Assembly (NCBI GenBank): GCA_002388005.1
Contig: DGLO01000031.1
Location: forward strand, 1-10,251
From: Candidatus Neomicrothrix sp. UBA4542
GTDB lineage: Bacteria > Actinomycetota > Acidimicrobiia > Acidimicrobiales > Poriferisodalaceae
Reading direction: 5' to 3'
DNA: 10,251 nucleotides
Part shown: piece after piece, positions 1 through 6,271 of the stretch
Layout of the letters: every line of letters starts with the position of its first letter
Numbering within the stretch: position 1 is the stretch's first letter
The notes under the pieces: generated by a model
Seen by the model: only the letters and a program-made list of their open reading frames with translations
Databases searched by the model: none
What the model was told of the DNA's origin: nothing
Translations under genes and position numbers: made by a program

Positions 1-177
1 GGCCTCAATGTCACCCTTCGACGGCCCTTGTCGACCATTTCCGAGTTTGGGTTTGCGTTCTGCCATCTTGGCTCGGATGTCATCGGCCTCGGCTTGGGTG
101 ATTTCGCCGGACTCGACTCTGCCTGCTAAACGCTGCTCCATCTCGGCTCTACGGGCCTCAATGTCACCCTTCGACGG
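1..177. repeat. 24-bp direct repeat, two copies 153 bp apart
   Basis: Positions 1-24 and 154-177 are identical over 24 bases (beginning GGCCTCAATGTCACCC). The spacing of 153 bases equals 51 codons, so the repeat is in frame and encodes the start of each protein repeat unit (PSKGDIEA). It therefore belongs to the repeat protein and is not a mobile-element end. Identity stops abruptly after the 24 bases. Whether more copies follow cannot be seen because the first copy touches the window edge. Confidence 0.8.
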
Positions 178-321
178 ACGAGTTTGAAACGAGCTGTCCG
201 TTGACTCGCTCTGATCTCCGTTATTCCAAGGCGCTGCACCAATTGCAGCTGAGCCGCCTGCTATCACCACCCCAGCGAAAACAACGGGGGCTGCCCATTT
301 CATTGTTGAGCGTCGAATCAT
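1..321 (-). CDS. Secreted/anchored repeat protein, N-terminal part (runs off left edge)
   Basis: An open frame of 107 codons runs from an ATG at 321 to the window edge without a stop. The start is supported by a clean AGGAG site 7 bases upstream. Residues 1-30 look like a signal peptide or membrane anchor: basic MIRRSTMK, a hydrophobic core of about 20 residues, then Ala-rich IGAAPW. Residues 31-48 are a polar Ser/Asp/Gln linker. From residue 49 a charged, probably helical repeat begins with PSKGDIEA, contains VESGEITQAEADDIRAKMAE, and starts again with PSKGDIEA at residue 100, giving a 51-residue period. The SGEITQAEAD segment recalls short helical modules seen in SHOCT- or DUF2680-like proteins, but I cannot assign a family. 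Function is unknown. An exported coiled-coil or structural role is inference. The C-terminus and repeat number lie outside the window. Confidence 0.72.
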   Translation of the reverse strand, partial: MIRRSTMKWAAPVVFAGVVIAGGSAAIGAAPWNNGDQSESTDSSFQTRPSKGDIEARRAEMEQRLAGRVESGEITQAEADDIRAKMAERKPKLGNGRQGPSKGDIEA

Positions 322-328
322 TATTGAA

Positions 329-333
329 CTCCT
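329..333 (-). promoter_or_regulatory. Ribosome binding site of the secreted repeat protein
   Basis: AGGAG on the minus strand lies 7 bases before the ATG at 321. It fixes the start of the edge gene in front of its signal-peptide-like segment. The rest of the 322-504 gap (183 bases) shows no ORF or convincing hairpin. It presumably holds the promoter of this gene, but I could not pick out good -35/-10 boxes. Confidence 0.65.
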
Positions 334-504
334 AGGTGTGGTCTTCCTGTCACCTACAAACCTCTCCAATGAACCTGAACTGAAGCTGAGATCTTGATGA
401 GAGTTAGATAAGAAAGACTCGCCAAGAAATTCCGCTCCCGAATAGTGTTACCCGATCCTCAGTCCTCGCGGGTGCCGCTTCAGTGTCGAGACTCGCGTCT
501 GGTG

Positions 505-906
505 CTAGGGAGCGCTAATTTGAGCCCTCACCTGGCCAGCGTCCACAAACGCTTCGTAGTCAATCAGCATCCCATCTCGAAGCCGAAATACGCTAAGCAC
601 ACGGCGCGGAAACACAGGATTTCCATTAGACGAAGTCCCCATTGACTGAATGGGATCGCCTTTCCAATTCCAGATACCGAATGCGGCGTCTTCGGTCGCG
701 AAAATGTCTTCAATTTCGATTTCTACGCCCGGGATGTTGTCGCAGAATCCGCTTGCGTGGGCATGAAGAGCGTCTGGTCCGCGCATGCCGGTCGCGTGGT
801 CCAACATTTCTTGATCAACAAATTCTGGGATCAACTCAAATCTTCGTTTCGCTAGCACTTCCCCCAAGTACGTCCGTATAACTTCTGCCGAGCGCTCTGC
901 ACCCAT
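505..906 (-). CDS. NTF2/SnoaL-like (ester-cyclase-type) protein
   Basis: The protein has 133 residues, the usual size of a single SnoaL-like/NTF2 cone-fold domain. It shows the pattern of the family: an N-terminal helix (AEVIRTYLGEVLAKRRFELI), a region with DHATGMRGPDALHAHASGF (about residues 36-54), and C-terminal strands with VFRLRDGMLIDYEAFVDAG (about residues 106-124). Such domains act as small polyketide cyclases, isomerases, dehydratases or plain ligand binders, so substrate and reaction cannot be read from sequence alone. A longer frame could begin at TTG 918, but a GGGAG ribosome site sits 5 bases before the ATG at 906, so 906 is chosen. It lies about 145 bases downstream of the small membrane protein on the same strand and may be read from its own promoter. 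No terminator was recognised after it. Confidence 0.75.
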   Translation of the reverse strand: MGAERSAEVIRTYLGEVLAKRRFELIPEFVDQEMLDHATGMRGPDALHAHASGFCDNIPGVEIEIEDIFATEDAAFGIWNWKGDPIQSMGTSSNGNPVFPRRVLSVFRLRDGMLIDYEAFVDAGQVRAQISAP

Positions 907-911
907 TACAT

Positions 912-916
912 CTCCC
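912..916 (-). promoter_or_regulatory. Ribosome binding site deciding the SnoaL-like start
   Basis: GGGAG on the minus strand lies 5 bases upstream of the ATG at 906. It would fall inside the coding region if translation began at the in-frame TTG at 918. The site therefore argues for the shorter product of 133 residues. Confidence 0.6.
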
Positions 917-989
917 AAGAAATATCGATGGTCCGACAGGGCACCCTACTTCGACTTCGAATGCCGCCGTCGTGGAACAGGAGCAGCCT

Positions 990-1018
990 TAAATAGCGGT
1001 GTTTGGGGCACTAAACAA
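990..1018 (-). promoter_or_regulatory. Possible sigma-70-like promoter before the SnoaL-like gene
   Basis: On the minus strand TTGTTT (1018-1013) is followed after exactly 17 bases by TATTTA (995-990). Each box matches three of six consensus positions, and the spacing is ideal. It lies about 85 bases upstream of the ATG at 906, between the membrane-protein gene and the SnoaL-like gene. The boxes are weak, so this is a suggestion only. The rest of 919-1050 shows nothing else supportable. Confidence 0.25.
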
Positions 1019-1050
1019 CTCCGATATTTGCGCACGAGGGTCGAAACCGG

Positions 1051-1347
1051 TCACCAAAGTAAAATTGTTGCGGTACCGACGAACAAGCCAAGCACTCTTC
1101 GCCAAGGGTTAACGCCACGGAATAATTCGTCGGCCGACCACAGCAACCATAAGGATTTGCTGGCTATCAAGAATCCAGAATTGCCGCCAACCAGATTTGT
1201 AGCCACCAACCCGACGATGCACGCTCCGATCAGTAGGTTGGGACGCTGAGCGACGACCATCTTCCCTGTGGCCCTGTCTTCAAACCACCATTTCAACGAC
1301 CACAGGTTGTGATTACTGTTTGACACATACCAGACCTTATGGGTCAA
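1051..1347 (-). CDS. Small membrane protein, about three hydrophobic segments, TTG start
   Basis: The product has 98 residues. The N-terminus is soluble and aromatic/basic (NSNHNLWSLKWWFEDRATGK), followed by AQRPN and hydrophobic segments at about residues 37-53, 59-72 and 85-98. The segments are joined by ADELFRGVNPWRRVLG. The combination 'AQ-x-PN, W-x-x-x-E, G-V-N-x-x-R-R-x-LG' resembles small uncharacterised membrane proteins I associate with actinobacteria and proteobacteria, but I know no function for them. The start is TTG at 1347, supported by a perfect AGGAGG 9 bases upstream (1362-1357). No ATG precedes residue 30, which would cut the conserved-looking N-terminus. The gene is divergent from the acyl-CoA dehydrogenase, with about 33 bases between starts. 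Cytoplasmic membrane location is inferred. Confidence 0.65.
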   Translation of the reverse strand: MTHKVWYVSNSNHNLWSLKWWFEDRATGKMVVAQRPNLLIGACIVGLVATNLVGGNSGFLIASKSLWLLWSADELFRGVNPWRRVLGLFVGTATILLW

Positions 1348-1356
1348 CTGGCTGTT

Positions 1357-1362
1357 CCTCCT
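1357..1362 (-). promoter_or_regulatory. AGGAGG ribosome site supporting a TTG start
   Basis: A perfect AGGAGG on the minus strand lies 9 bases upstream of TTG 1347. It is the strongest Shine-Dalgarno site noticed in the window and decides the start of the small membrane protein. Confidence 0.65.
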
Positions 1363-1380
1363 GAGTGCGATGATGATGTT

Positions 1381-2637
1381 ATGAACTCAACAAGCCCTGA
1401 AGCTGTCCGCAACGAGGCGACAGACTGGTTCGAACGGCATTGGGATCCGGAACTCCCGCTCGGTCGCTGGTGGCAACTCCTCGCGGACTCGGGTTGGGCG
1501 TTCCCCTCATGGCCAGAAGGATTCGGCGGAAGAGCGCTATCAGCGGTCGCGGCGAGAGCAGCGATCCAAGCCCGCCGTCAAATCGGCGCATTTGGTCCGC
1601 CAAACGGGGTGGCCACCTTCTTAGCGGCGCCAACAATTATGCGTTATGGCTCACAAGCGCAGCAGGATCGGTACCTCCCCCGAATAGTGAACGGTCAAGA
1701 TATTTGGTGCCAACTGTTTTCAGAGCCCGGTGCCGGATCAGATATGGCCGGATTAGCGACGCGTGCCACTCGCGACGGCGACGAGTGGGTCATCACCGGA
1801 CAAAAAGTCTGGAATTCAGGCGCGCAGTGGGCCAAATACGGCATCCTCATAGCGCGAACCGACCCGGAACAGCCTAAGCATCGCGGGATTAGCTATTTCC
1901 TCATTGACATGGAACAAGACGCGGTGGACGTTCGGCCTCTCCGGGAAATGACGGGCGATGCCGCGTTCAACGAGGTTTTTCTCAATGAAGCCCGAGTAGC
2001 TGACGAGGATCGTTTAGGAGACCTTGGCGACGGTTGGCGGGTCGCGATGACCACCCTGTCACATGAACGTGATCCCGATAACCCCGGAATGGGAGACACC
2101 GCCGCTTTCGGGTCGGTTGATCTCACTATGACTGTGAAGGATCACACGGCCGCTCTTGGGTCGAAGATCGACGGCTTCTCACTTGCCTTGAGTGGGGGAG
2201 TGACCAAGGTGCTCGAAGATGTCACTGGTCAGTTCAACGCTTTGAATGATCCCATTGTGAGACAGAGAATGGCCAAAATCGTCGAAATGCGTCGCAACGC
2301 TAAGTGGTCTGGCATGCGTACCGCCGCAACCGTAAAATCGGGAGGTCAGCCGGGTCCCGAAATTTCTACGCTCAAGCTTCTCGGTTCAGAAATGGGTCGA
2401 CAAATCCGCGACTTGGGATTGGACGCCATGGGACCTCACGGAATGCTTTATGGCGAAGACGCCCCTGGCGGCGGCCTTTTTCATGCCTACTCAATGTTTA
2501 CGCCCGCCCAATCCATCGCCGGTGGAACCGACGAAGTGCAGCGAAACATCATGGGTGAAAGAGTCCATGGGCTACCACGCGAGCCAGGGGAGAAAGAACA
2601 GCGAGAGCTTCCCTGGTCAGAGCTTCCACGGAGCTAA
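1381..2637 (+). CDS. Acyl-CoA dehydrogenase (FadE-like)
   Basis: FAD-dependent alpha,beta-dehydrogenation of an acyl-CoA thioester, with electrons passing to ETF, is the family role. Counted from ATG 1381 (418 residues), the FAD/substrate signature SEPGAGSDMAGLATRA lies at about 114-129, ITGQKVWNSGAQWA at 138-151, and the C-terminal AGGTDEVQRNIMGERVHGLP at 380-399. The usual YEGT catalytic Glu is Gly here, as in many FadE-type paralogues. The linker between RDPDNPG (residue 231 on) and DPIVRQRMAK (about 290) is unusually long and ill-conserved. An in-frame ATG at 1339 would add 14 residues but overlaps the divergent TTG gene. Neither start has a clear Shine-Dalgarno site, and MNSTSPEAVRNEATDWF looks like the natural helix A start. 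The stop overlaps the convergent SDR gene by 4 bases. Substrate chain is unknown. Confidence 0.9.
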   Translation: MNSTSPEAVRNEATDWFERHWDPELPLGRWWQLLADSGWAFPSWPEGFGGRALSAVAARAAIQARRQIGAFGPPNGVATFLAAPTIMRYGSQAQQDRYLPRIVNGQDIWCQLFSEPGAGSDMAGLATRATRDGDEWVITGQKVWNSGAQWAKYGILIARTDPEQPKHRGISYFLIDMEQDAVDVRPLREMTGDAAFNEVFLNEARVADEDRLGDLGDGWRVAMTTLSHERDPDNPGMGDTAAFGSVDLTMTVKDHTAALGSKIDGFSLALSGGVTKVLEDVTGQFNALNDPIVRQRMAKIVEMRRNAKWSGMRTAATVKSGGQPGPEISTLKLLGSEMGRQIRDLGLDAMGPHGMLYGEDAPGGGLFHAYSMFTPAQSIAGGTDEVQRNIMGERVHGLPREPGEKEQRELPWSELPRS

Positions 2638-3566
2638 GTCTGAGAGACCTCGGCGATAACGGCATCAACCATGCCCTCTGTGTCGAAGTTCGGACGCCAC
2701 CCCCACTCTCGGCGAGCTGCGCTGTCATCAATTCGGATCGATCCGGCCGTAGCGTCCTTCGGTGGGGAGAAATTGATTTCAGCGTCCGGGATTCTCGAAC
2801 GAACTACTTCAGCTAATTCGCCTGCGGTGGGAGTAGGTTGCACTCCATCAACCAGGTAATTGATTGAACTAATGGCATCGGCTGGCGCATCGGACAGTTC
2901 GATAGCGGCGCGAGCAGCATCGTGATAATGCAGAATTGCCACCACGGCCTCGGGAGGTACCCACACATCGAAGGGCTCACCCAACGCCGGTTTCTCGATC
3001 ATCCAGCTGGTGTATTGAGCCACGCTCCATGTGGTCACACCGGGTCCGACGATGGAGGGGTATCGCAGACCTCGGAAATCCAGTCCATATTTTTGGCGAT
3101 AGTAAGCACCCAGGTTCTCACCTAAGACTTTCGTCACCCCGTAGACACTTCTGGGACGCTGAAGGGTCAAATCATCGATGACCCCTCCGCCCATATCACG
3201 ACCATAGGTTCCGATGGAACTCGCGAAAATCATTTGCGTTGTTCCTGCCAAACGGGCCGCCTCAATGATTTCGATAAACCCTGCAGCGTTGGCTCGTAGC
3301 AGAGCTTGCGGGTCGTCTTCGCCCGGGGCGGTCAGAATGGCACCAAAGTGAAATAGCCGTTTGGGAGCAACTTCAGACAACAGTGACGACGCACTACCCG
3401 GAACTGACAAATCGAACTGGTGAAGCTGCACGCGGTCGGCGACCCCCTCCAGTCGACCAAGATTTCCGGACCTATGCGCAACATGAACTTCTTCATCGCT
3501 GTCGACAAGCATTCGGGCAATTTCAGCGCCAATAAACCCGGTGCCACCAGTAATCAACGTACTCAT
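2634..3566 (-). CDS. NAD-dependent SDR, L-threonine 3-dehydrogenase-like (epimerase family)
   Basis: An extended short-chain dehydrogenase of 310 residues. The Rossmann motif GGTGFIG is at 7-13. The catalytic Ser is in ASSIGTYG (115-122), and Tyr142/Lys146 are in YGVTK. The block LQRPRSVYGVTK, then GENLGAYYRQKYGLDFRGLRYPSIV, and the C-terminal DDSAARREWGWRPNFD closely recall the SDR-type L-threonine dehydrogenases (animal TDH and bacterial homologues), which oxidise threonine to 2-amino-3-ketobutyrate with NAD. Length fits that group. An NDP-sugar epimerase is the main alternative. No kbl (ligase) gene is nearby. A GTG at 3617 would extend the frame by 17 residues, but these precede the first Rossmann strand and look non-coding, so ATG 3566 is chosen. 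No clear ribosome site is seen. The gene is divergent from the prolidase with 53 bases between, and convergent-overlapping with the acyl-CoA dehydrogenase. Confidence 0.88.
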   Translation of the reverse strand: MSTLITGGTGFIGAEIARMLVDSDEEVHVAHRSGNLGRLEGVADRVQLHQFDLSVPGSASSLLSEVAPKRLFHFGAILTAPGEDDPQALLRANAAGFIEIIEAARLAGTTQMIFASSIGTYGRDMGGGVIDDLTLQRPRSVYGVTKVLGENLGAYYRQKYGLDFRGLRYPSIVGPGVTTWSVAQYTSWMIEKPALGEPFDVWVPPEAVVAILHYHDAARAAIELSDAPADAISSINYLVDGVQPTPTAGELAEVVRSRIPDAEINFSPPKDATAGSIRIDDSAARREWGWRPNFDTEGMVDAVIAEVSQT

Positions 3567-3577
3567 GACAACACAAT

Positions 3578-3600
3578 GACACGGCGAGTTAGCCGGTGTC
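3578..3600. promoter_or_regulatory. Imperfect dyad in divergent promoter region (possible operator)
   Basis: GACACGGC (3578-3585), a loop GAGTTA, and GCCGGTGTC (3592-3600) form an inverted repeat of 8 pairs with one bulged base. It lies centrally in the 53-base gap between the SDR and prolidase starts, so a bound regulator could act on both genes. It could also form a hairpin in either leader. This is a sequence observation. Operator function is inference, and no regulator gene is present nearby. Confidence 0.35.
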
Positions 3601-3607
3601 GTCCTAG

Positions 3608-3613
3608 TAGATT
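3608..3613 (+). promoter_or_regulatory. Possible -10 box for a leaderless prolidase transcript
   Basis: TAGATT fits the actinobacterial TANNNT pattern and ends 6 bases before the ATG at 3620, the spacing expected when transcription starts at the A of the start codon. The prolidase gene lacks a Shine-Dalgarno site, which fits a leaderless message. No good -35 box is seen. The dyad at 3578-3600 would cover the -35 area. Confidence 0.35.
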
Positions 3614-3619
3614 GCACCC

Positions 3620-4903
3620 ATGGCCAGCAGCGACAGCGACGAACTCATCGAAAGTCGCCGCCAACATGTCGCCGACCACTGGAATCTCGACTCTGAAGTG
3701 GTTCTAGTTCGTTCCGGTTCCCTCGTACCAATCGCGGGAAGCGACCTCCAATACGAATTTCGACCACACCCCGATTTCGCGTATTTAGCCGGATACGGAG
3801 TAGCGGACGCGGTTTTGGCATATGACGCGAAGGATCAGCGATGGCAGCTATTTGGGCCGCGATCGACGGCAGACGAGATGGTGTGGCACCAACCCGCAAA
3901 CGAGATCGGACTGCCAATAACAGAACTCGATGAATGGCTGAAAAAGCGCGAACAACAGCCACTCATCGAAAGCCACAATGACCTTAAGATTGAATCTGGA
4001 ATCGCCGAGACCCGATTACGAAAAGACGAGCTGGAACTTTCCGCTTTGAGATTCGCTGCAGCCACTAGCGAAGCCGGATTTTCGTGGGTCTATGACAACG
4101 TCACCGCGGGCATGACAGAGCGCGAAATCCAGATAGGCATCGAAGCCGAATTTTTTCGCGCTGGAGCTGTGCGAACCGCGTACCCAAGCATTGTGGCCAG
4201 CGGACCGAATGCGGCCTACCTGCATTACTTCTACGGACAAGATGACAGCTTGACTCCAACAACCCGCACCCTTGAAAAAGGCGAGTTACTGCTCATCGAC
4301 GCAGGAGGAGAGTTTGGCGGATACGCGAGCGACGTCACCCGGACCATGGTCGTCGGCGCAGAACCCACCGACGTTCAAATGTTCCTCTGGCAGGTAGTGC
4401 AGCGGGCCCAAGAACTAGCGATCGACCGTTGCCGACCAGGCCAGGAATGGCGCGAAGTGCATCTCGATTCAGCACGCGTTATCTGCTCAGGTCTCATCGA
4501 ACTAGGACTTTTGCGCGGCGAGGTCGATGCCTTGGTGGCATCGGGAGCCGTAGCCCTCTTTTACCCCCACGGGCTCGGTCACCTCATCGGGCTTACCGTT
4601 CACGACGCGGGCGGCTACCCGCCAGGCCGAGAACCTGGTTCTCACCCCCAGTCGCGCTACTTACGCACCGATAGACCTCTCGAAGTCGGAATGATTACCA
4701 GTGTCGAGCCGGGCATTTATTTCATTGATTCGCTGCTCACCGACCCGGTCATCCGTCAACAATTCGCAACTGAGGTGGTGTGGGAATCAGTTGACCCTCT
4801 ACGAGGTTTTGGCGGTATCCGGATAGAAGATGACGTCCACGTCACCGACGGCGAACCCGAAGTGTTGAGCGGAGCGATAGAGAAGCCCCTTCGCATCGGA
4901 TGA
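3620..4903 (+). CDS. pepQ: Xaa-Pro dipeptidase (prolidase), M24 metallopeptidase
   Basis: Cytosolic two-metal peptidase of the pita-bread fold, predicted to split Xaa-Pro dipeptides. The 427 residues contain an N-terminal AMP_N-like domain (about 15-115) and the M24 catalytic domain (about 138-415). All five metal ligands are visible: Asp227 (LIDAGG), Asp238 (YASDVTRT), His321 (HGLGH), Glu363 (SVEPGIYF) and Glu403 (GIRIEDD). The auxiliary His317 and His328 (TVHDAGGYP) are also present. The stretch after HDAGGYPPG, with YLRTDRPLEVGM and GIYFIDSLL, resembles human prolidase (PEPD) and bacterial PepQ more than PepP. The intact ligands argue against creatinase- or ectoine-hydrolase-type relatives of the fold. 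ATG 3620 has no ribosome site and may be leaderless. The next gene, an amine/amino-acid oxidase, follows after 42 bases on the same strand and may be co-transcribed. No signal peptide is seen. Confidence 0.9.
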   Translation: MASSDSDELIESRRQHVADHWNLDSEVVLVRSGSLVPIAGSDLQYEFRPHPDFAYLAGYGVADAVLAYDAKDQRWQLFGPRSTADEMVWHQPANEIGLPITELDEWLKKREQQPLIESHNDLKIESGIAETRLRKDELELSALRFAAATSEAGFSWVYDNVTAGMTEREIQIGIEAEFFRAGAVRTAYPSIVASGPNAAYLHYFYGQDDSLTPTTRTLEKGELLLIDAGGEFGGYASDVTRTMVVGAEPTDVQMFLWQVVQRAQELAIDRCRPGQEWREVHLDSARVICSGLIELGLLRGEVDALVASGAVALFYPHGLGHLIGLTVHDAGGYPPGREPGSHPQSRYLRTDRPLEVGMITSVEPGIYFIDSLLTDPVIRQQFATEVVWESVDPLRGFGGIRIEDDVHVTDGEPEVLSGAIEKPLRIG

Positions 4904-4945
4904 AAAACTTTCGACCCTCGATCTAAATGATGTGAAACTGTAACG

Positions 4946-6250
4946 ATGGCCGAGACAACCTATGACGCGGTGATCATCGGTTCAGGCGTTATCGGCTCAT
5001 CGATCACCTACGAGCTCGGTCGGCGAAGGTTGCGGACACTCACCGTTGACCGCCACAGCGGCGCCGGGTTGGGTTCAACAAGCTTTTCTTCTGCGATTGT
5101 GCGCTTCACCTACTCGACGTATCCGGGTGTGGCCATGTCGTACGAGGGTTTGCGTTATTGGGAGAATTGGGCAGACCACGTTCAATCAAGCGACGCAGCA
5201 GACCTGACAAAGTTCCGACAATGCGGAATGGTGACCCTCAAAACCATTGGAGGTCATCACCTCAAGGTGGTTCCGCACTTCGATTCAATTGGCGTCCGCT
5301 ATGAAAACTGGGATCTGGAAGCGTTCCAAACGCACCTTCCCGAATTGGATCTTCGTAAATTCGGACCACCAAAACGGCCTGACGACGACGAATTCTGGGA
5401 TGAACCCAGCGAATTTCTTGAAGGGGGACTCTTCACTCCCGAGGCCGGTTATGTAAGTGACCCTCAACTGGCAGCACAAAACCTTCATAAGGCTGCCGGA
5501 ACACTGGGATGCGATTTTCGCTTCAACACCGAAGTCACTTCGATCCAACGAGACGAGGAAAGAGTTGTCGGCGTTCGCTTAAACGACGGGAGCGCGATCT
5601 CCGCTCCCATTGTGGTCAACGCTGCCGGACCACACAGCCGAGTAATTAACGAAATGGCAGGAGCGATGGATGACATGTCCATCCATACCACTCCGCTGCG
5701 CCAAGAGGTCCACCACGTACCCGGTCCAGACGCACTCGATTTTGAAAATCGTGGATTTAGTATCGCCGACGACGACAACGGCATATACGTCAGACCTGAT
5801 GTGGGCGACAACATTCTGGTAGGGAGCACTGAGCCAGATTGCGATCCGCTGCACTGGGTGGACCCTGATCATCAAGGGCAGATAGACCTCGATCAATGGG
5901 AGGCGCAGGTTTTGAGACTCAACCGCCGGCTACCCACCGTCGGCATTCCCCACCAAAAACGCGGAATTGTTGGGGTCTATGACGTTTCTGATGACTGGAT
6001 ACCGATATACGACCGAACATGTATCGACGGGTTCTATGTAGCGATAGGAACCAGCGGCAACCAGTTCAAAAATGCCGCGATCGCTGGATATTGCATGTCT
6101 GAACTCATAGATGCGGTCGAAAGTGGACACGATCACGATTCAGACCCAGTGTCGGTCACCGGCCCTCACACGGGCTTGAACATCGACATGGGAAATTTCC
6201 GCCGTACCCGAACGATCAATCCAGATTCGTCGATGTCGGTTCACGGCTGA
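4946..6250 (+). CDS. FAD-dependent oxidoreductase, DAO family (amino-acid/amine oxidase-like)
   Basis: Flavoprotein of 434 residues predicted to oxidise the C-N bond of an amino acid or N-methylated amine (the sarcosine oxidase, glycine oxidase and dimethylglycine dehydrogenase superfamily). The dinucleotide motif GSGVIG is at 12-17, with the ribose-binding acidic residue Asp36 at the end of strand 2 (TLTVDRH). VVNAAGPHS at 223-231 is the second conserved FAD segment. GIVGVYDVSDDWIPIYD (340-356) and GFYVAIGTSGNQFKNAA (362-378) form the usual C-terminal FAD closure. The tail (NFRRTRTINPDSSMSVHG) matches a motif I recall in a subgroup of these oxidases. The active-site subgroup cannot be read further, so the substrate is open. 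ATG 4946 fits the start of the first strand; no Shine-Dalgarno site is seen. It follows the prolidase by 42 bases, suggesting a shared transcript. Confidence 0.87.
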   Translation: MAETTYDAVIIGSGVIGSSITYELGRRRLRTLTVDRHSGAGLGSTSFSSAIVRFTYSTYPGVAMSYEGLRYWENWADHVQSSDAADLTKFRQCGMVTLKTIGGHHLKVVPHFDSIGVRYENWDLEAFQTHLPELDLRKFGPPKRPDDDEFWDEPSEFLEGGLFTPEAGYVSDPQLAAQNLHKAAGTLGCDFRFNTEVTSIQRDEERVVGVRLNDGSAISAPIVVNAAGPHSRVINEMAGAMDDMSIHTTPLRQEVHHVPGPDALDFENRGFSIADDDNGIYVRPDVGDNILVGSTEPDCDPLHWVDPDHQGQIDLDQWEAQVLRLNRRLPTVGIPHQKRGIVGVYDVSDDWIPIYDRTCIDGFYVAIGTSGNQFKNAAIAGYCMSELIDAVESGHDHDSDPVSVTGPHTGLNIDMGNFRRTRTINPDSSMSVHG

Positions 6251-6271
6251 CTAAGTTTTCGACACCTAATT

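Noticed and set aside
1..177. Direct repeats as CRISPR or transposon ends
   Set aside because: Only two copies, spaced exactly 51 codons and in frame within a coding sequence; they are protein repeat starts.
1001..1015. GTTT/AAAC pairing that might be a terminator or operator
   Set aside because: Only four weak pairs around an eight-base loop, with no T-tract; too likely by chance.
1440..1877. Open frame of 145 codons on the same strand inside the acyl-CoA dehydrogenase
   Set aside because: Arg/Ser-rich composition typical of a shifted frame; the other frame carries the complete dehydrogenase motifs without interruption.
3567..3617. 17-codon N-terminal extension of the SDR from GTG 3617
   Set aside because: The Rossmann strand starts at MSTLITGGTG (ATG 3566); the added residues have no family counterpart and would fill nearly the whole divergent promoter gap.
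5485..5829. Antisense open frame of 114 codons opposite the FAD oxidoreductase
   Set aside because: Shadow of a well-supported gene; its Ser/Pro/Arg-rich composition shows no family pattern.
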